Shown here: positions 42,885 to 50,065 of the stretch, one piece after another
Numbering within the stretch: position 1 is the first letter of the stretch
Layout of the letters: each line of letters begins with the position of its first letter
NCBI RefSeq assembly: GCF_900106995.1
Contig: NZ_FNOK01000061.1
Coordinates: 1 to 57,611 of the forward strand
Source of the DNA: Saccharopolyspora shandongensis
GTDB taxonomy: Bacteria; Actinomycetota; Actinomycetes; Mycobacteriales; Pseudonocardiaceae
Length of the DNA: 57,611 nucleotides
Direction of reading: 5' to 3'
Translations under genes and position numbers: made by a program
The notes under the pieces: model-generated
What the model saw: the letters and a program-made list of their open reading frames with translations, nothing else
Databases searched by the model: none
What the model was told of the DNA's origin: nothing

Positions 42885-43550
42885 CTACTCCAGCCAGCCC
42901 GGGGTGATCAACGCGGATTCGTAGGCGACGACCACCAGCTGCGCCCGGTCGCGCGCGGCGAGCTTGCTCATGATCCGGCTCACGTGCGTCTTCGCCGTTG
43001 CCGGGCTGAGCACCAGGCGTTCGGCGATCTCGTCGTTGGACAGGCCGCGCGCCACCAGGGTCAGCACCTCGCGCTCCCGGTCGGTGAGCGAGTTCAGCCG
43101 GGGGTGCGGCGCCGGCCGGTCGGCCCGGTCGGCGAACTCCGCGATCAGCCGCCGGGTGATGCCCGGGGCGAGCAGCGCGTCGCCGCGGGCCACCACCCGC
43201 ACCGCGTGGATCAGCTCGGTCGGCTCGGTGTCCTTGACCAGGAAACCGCTGGCCCCGGCGCGCAGCGCGGCGTAGACGTAGTCATCCAGGTCGAAGGTGG
43301 TCAGGATGATCACCTTCACCGCCGCCAGCTTCGGGTCGGCGGCGATCCGGCGGGTCGCCTCCAGCCCGTCCAGGTCCGGCATCCGGATGTCCATCAGCAC
43401 CACGTCGGGCCGCAGCTCCGCGGCGCGGCGCACCGCCTCTGCGCCGTCGGGCGCCTCCGCCACGATCTCGATGTCGTCCTCGCTGCCCAGGATCGACCGG
43501 AAACCGGCGCGCACCAGCGTCTGGTCGTCGGCCAGCAGCACCCGAATCAC
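42885..43550 (-). CDS. NarL/LuxR-family response regulator
   Basis: The 221-aa protein has a receiver domain (VLLADDQTLVRAGFRSIL, phosphorylated Asp in VLMDIRMPD at ~54, Lys in GFLVKDTEP) and a C-terminal LuxR helix-turn-helix (LTDREREVLTLVARGLSNDE, ATAKTHVSRIMSKL). The start overlaps the kinase stop by 4 bp (ATGA). It stands directly upstream of cydA in the same direction and could control it. Confidence 0.93.
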   Translation of the reverse strand: MIRVLLADDQTLVRAGFRSILGSEDDIEIVAEAPDGAEAVRRAAELRPDVVLMDIRMPDLDGLEATRRIAADPKLAAVKVIILTTFDLDDYVYAALRAGASGFLVKDTEPTELIHAVRVVARGDALLAPGITRRLIAEFADRADRPAPHPRLNSLTDREREVLTLVARGLSNDEIAERLVLSPATAKTHVSRIMSKLAARDRAQLVVVAYESALITPGWLE

Positions 43551-44707
43551 GTGTCATTCCTCCAAGGCAGGCGAGCGTGCACCCGGAAACCGCCGGACGG
43601 GCGCTGCCCGGCCGAGAATTCCCCGCCGAGCGCCTGCGCGCGTTCTTCCATCCCCCGGATCCCGTTGCCCCGGTTGGTGTTCCGGCCCGCCGCGCCGACT
43701 CCGTCGTCGTCGATCTCCACCCGCACATCATGATCGGAATAGCGGATCGCCACGCAAGCCGTGCGCGCGTCGGCGTGTCGGGTCACGTTCGTCAGCGCCT
43801 CCTGCACGATCCGGTAGCCGGCGAGGTCGACCTCCGGCGGCAGCGGCCGGACCGGCCCGGCGAGTTCGGTGCGCACCGCCAGCCCGGCGCCCCCGGCCTG
43901 CTCGACCAGCGCGTCGATCCGGGCCAGGCTCGGGGCGGGCGTGGTCGGTGCCGCCTCGTCGACCTGGCGCAGCACGCCGAGCGTGGCCCGCAGGTCGCGC
44001 AGCGCGTCCTTGCTGGCCTGCTTGATGGACACCAGCGCCGGTTCCGCCTGGCCCGGATCGGCGTCCAGGCGGTGCAGCGCCGCCCCGGCCTGCACGTTGA
44101 TCAGCGAGATGTGGTGGCCGAGCACGTCGTGCAGCTCCCGCGCGATCCGCAACCGCTCGTCACTGGCGCGCCGGCGCGCTTCCTCGTCCTTCTCCCGCTC
44201 CGCGGCCAGCATCCGCTGCTCGGCCTCGCGCAGGTAGGCGCGGCGGTTGCGGGCCAGGCCGCCGATCGCGACCGCCGCGACCAACCACCCGGCCAGCAGG
44301 TACGTCGAGGTGTTGTCGAGGTGCCGCTGGGCGCTGCCCATCTCGCCGTAGCCGACCAGGAGCATCGCCGCGACGGCGAGGACCGCCGCCACCGCGGTGT
44401 GCCCCTCGGCCGCCACCGTGAACAGCGCGACCGCGAACGCCAGCACCAGCGGCCCGTCAAAGGTGCTCAGCGGGTAGTAGAAGCCACACACCACCAGCGT
44501 GAACAGCGCGACCGGCACCGGGAACCGGCGGCGGAGGAGCAGGGCGGCGCAGGCGGCGGCGATCAGCAGCCCGTCCAGCAGGTGGAAGTCGGCGAACGTG
44601 GTGGGGAACCGCACCAGCCCGGATCCCACGACCATCGCCGCGACCGCCAGCGCGAGCGCCGCATCGGCGGCCCGGCCGCGCAGGGGCCATCGCCGGGAGT
44701 CCGTCAT
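43547..44707 (-). CDS. Sensor histidine kinase (HisKA_3 type)
   Basis: The 386-aa protein has four to five N-terminal TM helices (to ~150), a coiled linker, a HisKA_3 dimerisation motif with phospho-His (RIARELHDVLGHHISLINVQ) and a HATPase_c domain (YRIVQEALTNVTRHADA, IDDDGVGAAG, GNGIRGMEERAQALGGEF). There is no large sensor loop, so signals are probably read in the membrane. It forms a two-component pair with the following regulator. Confidence 0.92.
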   Translation of the reverse strand: MTDSRRWPLRGRAADAALALAVAAMVVGSGLVRFPTTFADFHLLDGLLIAAACAALLLRRRFPVPVALFTLVVCGFYYPLSTFDGPLVLAFAVALFTVAAEGHTAVAAVLAVAAMLLVGYGEMGSAQRHLDNTSTYLLAGWLVAAVAIGGLARNRRAYLREAEQRMLAAEREKDEEARRRASDERLRIARELHDVLGHHISLINVQAGAALHRLDADPGQAEPALVSIKQASKDALRDLRATLGVLRQVDEAAPTTPAPSLARIDALVEQAGGAGLAVRTELAGPVRPLPPEVDLAGYRIVQEALTNVTRHADARTACVAIRYSDHDVRVEIDDDGVGAAGRNTNRGNGIRGMEERAQALGGEFSAGQRPSGGFRVHARLPWRNDT

Positions 44708-44886
44708 GCCCGGAAGGATAGGCGTGCTCCGGTTCGGGTCAGCAGGCCGCGCGCGATGATCTCCAGCACGATCAGGATCGCGACCGACTCCACCGCCAGC
44801 AGTGCCACCAGAACGTACAGCTGGACGATCCCGGCCTGGATCGGGCTCGCGCCGCCGAGCAGCATCCCGACGAACGCGCCCGGCAT
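44704..44886 (-). pseudogene. UPF0014 (FetB-like) ABC permease, 3' remnant
   Basis: Only the last 60 residues remain: MPGAFVGMLLGGASPIQAGI, VQLYVLVALLAVESVAILIV, LEIIARGLLTR. This is the conserved C-terminus of UPF0014 permeases (usually ~250 aa). Upstream of 44886 the homology stops and AT-richer, unrelated sequence starts. The fragment end overlaps the kinase start by 4 bp, so the gene was once the head of this operon. The break marks the edge of the accessory region. Confidence 0.75.
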
Positions 44887-45256
44887 TGTTGATTTGGGAG
44901 ATGGGTAAGGTCACTGGGCCACCCGCGGGCGCGTTTTCGCAGGCCAGGAGCTGATCAGTCGACGTGCCTTGGCAGACTCTCGTTGAAACTGAAGTAGGCA
45001 AGGCCGCCATAGCGGACGCAGGCTCGCGTACTCGCACCTGCCGATCATCGTCCGCGTGAAGTCCGCGCTCTTACTGCCGCACTCTCGAATCAGCTAGGTG
45101 CCGACGCCACCACCGCCAAGTTGCAGCTCGCACTGCGCCAGCCGTAGCTGCGTCAGCCCAGCTCGTCGAACAGGCCCTGGGCTGCTCGCGGTGAGCTAAG
45201 CCCTCGCCGCTCGAACCGCCACACCCCGAGCGGCGAGGGTTCAGCCGTCACGTATC
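44887..45256. other. Junction region without genes
   Basis: No recognisable coding frame in 370 bp. The sequence begins with ATTGTTGATTTGGGAGATGG, unlike the flanking GC-rich code, and marks the start of the accessory region. A strong hairpin lies at 45201-45239. Confidence 0.5.
45201..45239. terminator. Strong hairpin, probable terminator
   Basis: CCCTCGCCGCTCG (45201-45213) and CGAGCGGCGAGGG (45227-45239) form a perfect 13-bp stem with a 13-nt loop, 46 bp before the GntR start. It may isolate the GntR gene from upstream transcription. Confidence 0.5.
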
Positions 45257-45284
45257 GTGCTCCAGCGACTACGCAAGTCGATAC

Positions 45285-45538
45285 ATGAGCTGGGAGAGCC
45301 GCGCAAACAGGATCAACCGGGACCTGCCGGTGTACGTCTGGTCGCAGATCGCGGACGACCTCCGGGCCGACATCGAATCGGAGAGCCTTCCCCTGGCCAG
45401 CGCCTCCCGTCCGGCCCCGAGGTTGCCGCGATCTACGGCGTCACCAAGGTCACCGCGACCACGGCCATCCGCCATCTCCAAGAGGCCGGCCTACTCACCG
45501 TCGTCAACGGCATGGGCACCTACGTCACGACAGACTGA
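45285..45538 (+). pseudogene. GntR-family regulator (KorSA-like small type), frameshifted
   Basis: The first frame gives MSWESRANRINRDLPVYVWS QIADDLRADIES, the start of a GntR winged helix. A second frame then continues PGQRLPSGPEVAAIYGVTKV TATTAIRHLQEAGLLTVVNG MGTYVTTD. Adding one G to the TCGGAGAG at about 45379-45384 joins them into a normal ~85-aa small GntR domain (IES-GE-PSPGQRLPSGPEV). So a single base is missing, either by decay or by sequencing error. Small GntR proteins of this type regulate integrative elements of actinomycetes. Confidence 0.75.
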
Positions 45539-45560
45539 CGCCAGCTTGGCGAATCGCTGA

Positions 45561-46214
45561 TCACCCGGCCTCCCGCCAGCGTGAAACCGCGTCCTGCACC
45601 AGTGGAAGCGCTTTGCGGCGACCGAAATCGAACCACTCGTTGTGGGTCCGGTACTTCGCGAATCGCTGGTGAAGCCACTGCTCAAGTCGCTTACTCCCGT
45701 TGTCGTGAGTCCAGAGCACTTGGAGTTTCAGGGAGGAACCGATCTGAAGCTGATCTCTGCGTCGTTCCGGGTCAATCGAAACACCGATCTTTATGACACC
45801 CGAGTCCTGCTGACCGCCGATCACGTAAAGCTTGGACCTGGGAAGGTTGCGCATCCGCTCGCGCTCCTGCTCAGCGGATCGATCACGTCGCTGTTGCTCA
45901 CGCTCTTCCTGCCGCGTGATCTCCTCGCTCAACCGCTCTGGGGTGACACAGGCGATGTACCCGGCATCCGCCAGCTCGCCGAGCGCCTCCAAGGTTGCCG
46001 ACCGCGAGGTCGAGGTCATTGAAAGAAGATCGCTCACCGTGAGCGCGTCGGCAAGTGTCGAGGATTTATCCCAATGCCAGCTGATCAAGAGGTAGAGGCC
46101 GAGAGCGTTCAACGTAAGGCCCCGATCCGTGGCCAAACCGTAAGGAGCCTTGGCGACGGTTAGGCGGTCGCCCTTCGTAAACACCCGAAGGACTCTCAAG
46201 TCGTCATTTGCCAT
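45561..46214 (-). CDS. Winged-HTH plus GIY-YIG (T5orf172/MUG113) nuclease-like protein
   Basis: The 217-aa protein has an N-terminal replication-initiator-like winged helix (about residues 25-90; LTLNALGLYLLISWHWDKSS, LLSMTSTSRSATLEALGELA). A charged coiled segment follows (EEITRQEEREQQRRDRSAEQ). The C-terminal GIY-YIG-like domain (about 125-210) shows KLYVIGGQQDSGVIKIGVSI, DPERRRDQLQIGSSLKL and RTHNEWFDFG. The ATG at 46214 is chosen; GTG at 46241 is in frame. Such proteins occur in phages and integrative elements, which fits the setting. Target unknown. Confidence 0.75.
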   Translation of the reverse strand: MANDDLRVLRVFTKGDRLTVAKAPYGLATDRGLTLNALGLYLLISWHWDKSSTLADALTVSDLLSMTSTSRSATLEALGELADAGYIACVTPERLSEEITRQEEREQQRRDRSAEQERERMRNLPRSKLYVIGGQQDSGVIKIGVSIDPERRRDQLQIGSSLKLQVLWTHDNGSKRLEQWLHQRFAKYRTHNEWFDFGRRKALPLVQDAVSRWREAG

Positions 46215-46241
46215 GCCCTGATCATGCCGGTTGGACGCCAC

Positions 46242-46342
46242 GGCGCGACGTGCTGAGCCCTCCTACGTGCAATGAGCGTGCAAGGCGCTCGCAGATAAGC
46301 AACCTCTACCTACTTGATCAGGCAAAACGGCTGAACAGGACG
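46242..46342. other. Spacer upstream of tRNA fragment
   Basis: No gene seen. The rest of the gap up to 46675 contains only the tRNA 3' half and unassigned sequence. Confidence 0.4.
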
Positions 46343-46391
46343 CTGTCCTCCGGAGGCAGGGGTCGCAGGTTCGGGTCCTACCGAGGGCGCA
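46343..46391 (+). tRNA. 3' half of a tRNA-Arg (anticodon CCG), candidate att site
   Basis: The segment folds as the 3' part of a tRNA. Anticodon stem CTGTC/GGCAG surrounds a 7-nt loop CTCCGGA, giving anticodon CCG with U33. The variable loop is GGGTC. The T-stem is GCAGG/CCTAC with one mismatch and loop TTCGGGT, and the acceptor strand is CGAGGGC followed by GCA. No matching 5' acceptor strand or D-arm lies upstream, so it is a fragment. Integrative elements of actinomycetes duplicate exactly this part (anticodon loop to 3' end) on integration. The right end of such an element is the likely origin. Confidence 0.65.
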
Positions 46392-46675
46392 CAGCGAGAC
46401 CGGTCACGGAAGGCTGGTTACATTGCCACCAGGAAGTGCAATCCCGTGAAAGCGTTAACAGCCAAGCAAGCCCTCGAACTGGTCCTCTGCTGACCCGCCC
46501 AAACGAAAATCGCGCTCCCAGCGACTAAGACCACTGATCATTCGGGCCGGGGGCGTCGACGGCGAGAGTGCGTGTATCGGATGATCTGTGAAGCAGATGC
46601 TGGCGAGGATCAACCACTCTGCCGCTCTCCGAGCAGAGGACTACGCACGCGAGCTCTCGCGACAAGCCCCGGCCC
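46392..46675. other. Unassigned region
   Basis: No recognisable gene or strong repeat; composition resembles the surrounding accessory DNA. Confidence 0.4.
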
Positions 46676-46912
46676 TCAGCGCAGCCGCGTCGGGTCCGCT
46701 GACGGGTCCAGCAGCGTCAGAGCAACCACGCCCAGCTGGTCGGCCAGCGCATCAACGGAGTCCAGCGTGAGGTTCCGCTCGCCGCGCTCGATCCCAGCCA
46801 GGTAGCGCGGAGTGACCGCCAACTGCTCGGCGGGCCCCTCCTGTGTCAGCCCCCGGGAACGGCGAAGGTCGCGCACCCGCGCGCCCAGGACCGCCTTGAG
46901 GGGTTTCGCCAC
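46676..46912 (-). CDS. XRE-family helix-turn-helix regulator
   Basis: The 78-aa protein is little more than one HTH_3 domain: VLGARVRDLRRSRGLTQEGP AEQLAVTPRYLAGIERGERN LTLDSVDALADQLGVVAL. It starts at GTG 46912. It is divergent from an RHH-domain gene, with a palindromic operator in between, the pattern of a phage-type or toxin-antitoxin regulator. Confidence 0.88.
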   Translation of the reverse strand: MAKPLKAVLGARVRDLRRSRGLTQEGPAEQLAVTPRYLAGIERGERNLTLDSVDALADQLGVVALTLLDPSADPTRLR

Positions 46913-46941
46913 ACATCAAGCGTCTTGCCAGGTACCCATCA

Positions 46942-46969
46942 CTTCCTGGTAGTCATGACTTCCAGGAAG
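46942..46969. promoter_or_regulatory. Palindromic operator between XRE and RHH genes
   Basis: CTTCCTGG (46942-46949) and CCAGGAAG (46962-46969) are perfect 8-bp complements with a 12-bp spacer. The half-motif ACTTCC also recurs at 46941, 46958 and 46975, giving a repeated-site operator in the divergent promoter region. Confidence 0.65.
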
Positions 46970-47024
46970 CGATCACTTCCAGTTACGATCGACCTCGGAT
47001 CGGCTCAGAGACGAGGCGAACACG

Positions 47025-47477
47025 ATGGGCGAGGGGACCTGGGATTCGCAGGCTGGATCGCCATCTGCCGCATCCGCGCCCGAGATCATCCCGGTTCACC
47101 TGGATCTGCCGACCCGGTTCGCGCTCGCGGCGCTCACCTCCGATGGGACGACGGTCTCCGACGCCGTGCGTGCGGCGATCATCGAGGCCGGCGCGCGTCG
47201 CGCCGAGCAGCGTCTCAGTGACAAGGCCAGGGCCTCTACCTCAGAAACGCTCGAAGAATGGGCCCGCCGACAAGCGGCCGTCGCTCCCCCACTGTCCGAG
47301 TGCCAGGTCTACGTCCTCAGAGCAGCGTTCCATGAGAACCGCCTGGTAGGCACGTGCCCAGTACGGCATCGACGAGCCGAAACGATGAGCCGCTTTGAGC
47401 AGCGGATGGCTCCGTGCCACGCGCCGTCGTGCTTCGCTGAGCCGCTCGAACCGTCCGACATTCCACCGCCTGCCTAG
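47025..47477 (+). CDS. Ribbon-helix-helix-like domain protein, hypothetical
   Basis: The 150-aa protein has an RHH-like segment at about residues 20-60 (IIPVHLDLPTRFALAALTSD, TVSDAVRAAIIEAGARRAEQ). A helical middle part follows up to APPLSECQVYVLRAAF. The last ~35 residues (with several Cys) look unlike coding text and may result from a 3' frameshift. ACGAGGCGA precedes the ATG. It could be an antitoxin or element regulator; no toxin is recognised downstream. Confidence 0.55.
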   Translation: MGEGTWDSQAGSPSAASAPEIIPVHLDLPTRFALAALTSDGTTVSDAVRAAIIEAGARRAEQRLSDKARASTSETLEEWARRQAAVAPPLSECQVYVLRAAFHENRLVGTCPVRHRRAETMSRFEQRMAPCHAPSCFAEPLEPSDIPPPA

Positions 47478-47680
47478 AGGCGACGCACGGCCTACGACCG
47501 CGCGCAAGGGGCCTGACGGCTTCGCTAGCGGCGAGGGCTACAGGACGTGCCCTGCGTACGCAGGCGACTGCAACGCGCACCCAACCGAGGCCGACGGGCT
47601 GGGCCTGCACATCGCGACCTTGACCAGGATGGCCGAGGAAACGTGACGAGCTGATTGGCCGAGAAGCAGTTTTGGATATC
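47478..47680. other. Spacer before CRISPR array
   Basis: A short plus-strand frame ending at 47646 reads ...NAHPTEADGLGLHIATLTRM AEET and looks protein-like, but no start or family can be given. Confidence 0.35.
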
Positions 47681-48369
47681 AGAATCCATAATGTTGGCGC
47701 GGGGCCGACGCATGAGCCGCGCCTCATCTCGGGAACCATCCCCGCGGGCGCGGGGTCAACTTTGGCGGTGCCGGCCATTCACTGATGTAGAAGGAAGCAT
47801 CCCCGCATGCGCGGGGCCGACTTGCCACGCACGGCATGCCAGTCGTGCACGACAGAACCATCCCGGCGTGCTCGGGGCCGACAAAGACCACCGCGGCCTG
47901 CACCCCATGCCCGTGGAACCATCCCCGCAGGCACGGGGCCGACTCGCCCAAGATCGGGGCCTGCAGCGTCGTCCAGGAGCTATCCCCGCATGCGCGGGGC
48001 CGACGCCATCGACGTAGCCAAGATGTACCAGCTGCTCGAAGCATCCCCGAAGGCACGGGGCCGACCAGTCGAACGAGGTAGACGACCGGCTGGCCGCGGA
48101 AGCATCCCCGCGTGCGCGGGGCCAACTACCGTAACGCCAACAGGAACCTGCTCGCACAAGAAGCATCCCCGCATCGCAGGGCCGACGGTTGATCCACGCT
48201 GGCCACGGTTCGCCGCCCGGAAACGTCCCCGCATGCGCGGGGCCGACTCCTTGCGGAGCTGTACCAGAATCGGCGTGAGCGAAACATCCCGCATGCGCGG
48301 AGTGTCGACGTGGGGCTTCATTGGTGCACGGTCAGAACAGGGAAACATCCCCGTATGTGCGGGGCCGAC
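47681..48369 (-). CRISPR. Orphan type I-E-like CRISPR array, 11 repeats plus one degenerate terminal repeat
   Basis: Repeats of 28-30 bp (usually 29) recur every 61 bp with 31-32-bp spacers. Repeat starts are 47732, 47793, 47854, 47915, 47976, 48037, 48098, 48159, 48219, 48280 and 48341. An eroded copy at 47681-47709 keeps only its last 13 bases and is followed by a 22-bp gap. In the usual orientation (minus strand) the repeat begins GTCGGCCCCGC and ends GCGGGGATG plus about six bases, the palindromic I-E form. Hardly two repeats are identical: position 48159 lacks one base and 48280 has an insertion and substitutions. There are ten full spacers. No cas genes occur in the window. The eroded repeat is at the trailer end for minus-strand transcription. 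Confidence 0.93.
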
Positions 48370-49251
48370 TGCCTCGGCTTCTTCGATTTCGAGTTGTGGG
48401 TGCTGGCCTTCGCCTATGACGGCAGCAGGCGGGTCGACTACGTCACCACAGTCGAGAACGTGCACCAGAGCACGACATTGCGTGACGAACTCACCTTCCT
48501 CACCATCCGGTTCGACTGCCGCGGCACCGAGGTCACCTGCACCGGGCCGCTCGAACGCGCCGACACCATCAAGGGCTGGTAATCCCGGCCGGCGATGGAG
48601 GTCATCACCGTGACCTCACCCAACGAGGTCGGCGTCGGCCCGTTCAAGACCGTGGACTTCCTTGAGACCATCGGGTTCACCGGCGAGTACCGGGACTGCA
48701 ACACCCTGCCCTTCTACAAGGACATCGAGGCGACCAACCGCGTCCGCTTCGACAGCGCCGATGCCGCCCTGGGCAACGGGAAGTTCAAAGGCACGGTCCT
48801 CACCGACCACGTCCCGGAATTCACCCTGCGCCTGACCGGGGAAGGCAACGATCAGGAAAACAGACACGTCGACGACACCCTCAACCACCCCGAACGCACC
48901 TTCCCGTCCCTGCTGGGCAAAAACGCGCCCGGCCGCAGCGTGGACGATCCGCTCGAACGGCTCATGGACCCGGAACGGCGCCGGAAAAACCACGACGCCG
49001 CGGTCAAAATCTGCGTCGACGTGTGGGGCAAGGACTACGCCCAAGGCGACATGGAATGCGACGAGTACCCGTTCCAGTCCACCTACCAGGGAGCAGCCGA
49101 ATCCACCGGTGACCAGCCCTTCAGCTGGCACGGATCGGCCCGTCCCATCCCGCGAGCCGACAACGGGACAGGCGGTACGCTGCTGGCCAACTTCTACGGC
49201 CGTAACCGCGTCCTGGACAAGGACCGCTTCTACGTCACCGTAGTGCCCTGA
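48370..49251 (+). pseudogene. NucA/NucB-type DNase domain protein, 5'-truncated with in-frame stop
   Basis: Directly after the last CRISPR repeat the frame reads GFFDFELWVLAFAYDGSRRV DYVTTVENV... up to TIKGW and a TAA at 48580. It then continues in the same frame with PAMEVITVTSPNEVGVGPFK TVDFLETIGF. The C-terminus is a clear NucA/NucB secreted DNase domain: GDMECDEYPFQSTYQG, IPRADNGTGG and LANFYGRNRVLDKDRFYV. Normal family members are longer and have a signal peptide, so the 5' part has been lost at the array junction. A separate gene starting at ATG 48595 is possible but would lack any export signal. Confidence 0.75.
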
Positions 49252-49329
49252 CCTGCCACCAAAGGGTGGAGTGCGCCGCCACGACGGCGCACTCCACTCC
49301 CACACACCACATCGCCCTGGGACCCGCTC

Positions 49330-49809
49330 ATGCCCCACCTGCTCGCCGAAACCCAGCTCACCACCGTGCCGGCATACCGCCTGATCACGCTGCGGGACCA
49401 GGACACCGAACCCGCCGCCAACACTCGCGGGATCATCGAGCAAGCCCAGCAGACCATCGCCGCCAGCACCGACGACGAGCTCTACATCAGCTGCGCCCAG
49501 GACCTCAGCCCCGTCACGGTCACCGTGCACGTCTGGGACAGCCAGCCCGACACCAGCCAGAGCCTCAGCTCACGACTGTCCCTGCACTGCCCCAGCGGGC
49601 AACTCGTTCTGGGCTCGCCCACCGGCGACGCCATCGGCATCGAACTCCCCCACGGGCCCGGAACCTACAGCGCCGTCGAGTACCACCGACAGCTCCTGGC
49701 CCAGCTCGAGGCAACTCCCAGCGAGCCACTCCCCGCACCAGCCGACCGCCGTCCAGACACCGAGCACTACCTCATCCACCTATGGCTCGACACACCACTG
49801 CCGAGCTGA
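49330..49809 (+). CDS. Hypothetical protein downstream of NucA/NucB DNase; possible ComJ-like inhibitor
   Basis: The 159-aa protein starts MPHLLAETQLTTVPAYRLIT and is mostly beta-strand by pattern: DELYISCAQDLSPVTVTVHV, LVLGSPTGDAIGIELPHGPG, then HYLIHLWLDT at the end. Layout (strand-rich, ...I.LP.G.GTY..., terminal Y-I-D strand) recalls ComJ/Nin, the inhibitor encoded beside NucA in Bacillus, but I cannot align it well. It lies 78 bp after the DNase domain on the same strand, the expected place for an inhibitor or immunity protein. Function is inference only. Confidence 0.5.
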   Translation: MPHLLAETQLTTVPAYRLITLRDQDTEPAANTRGIIEQAQQTIAASTDDELYISCAQDLSPVTVTVHVWDSQPDTSQSLSSRLSLHCPSGQLVLGSPTGDAIGIELPHGPGTYSAVEYHRQLLAQLEATPSEPLPAPADRRPDTEHYLIHLWLDTPLPS

Positions 49810-50065
49810 ACCGGCGCCGACACCACAGCATCCCTCGATGCCGCACGTACCACGACGCAGCGCGCTCGAAATCCGTTACGCGGCCTGGTCATCGATGACA
49901 TGCCGACTCGCAGGCATACCGAGGCCGCTGAGCTCGCCCAGCACGGGTCCCCCTGTCACGACAGCGTCCGGCATCCACAACCCCATGCCCCGCTCGATCC
50001 CCCTGGCCCGACCTCATCGCCGAAACACGCCAGCCCCGAGAACACGTCGCCGTAGTGAACCTCGA

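Noticed and set aside
47241..47507. Minus-strand 88-codon frame opposite the RHH-like gene
   Set aside because: Some protein-like text but no family, no ribosome binding site, and it overlaps a better-supported plus-strand frame.
47807..48613. Open frame across the CRISPR array (repeating RGADxxR-type text)
   Set aside because: The repetition is the CRISPR repeat itself read as protein.
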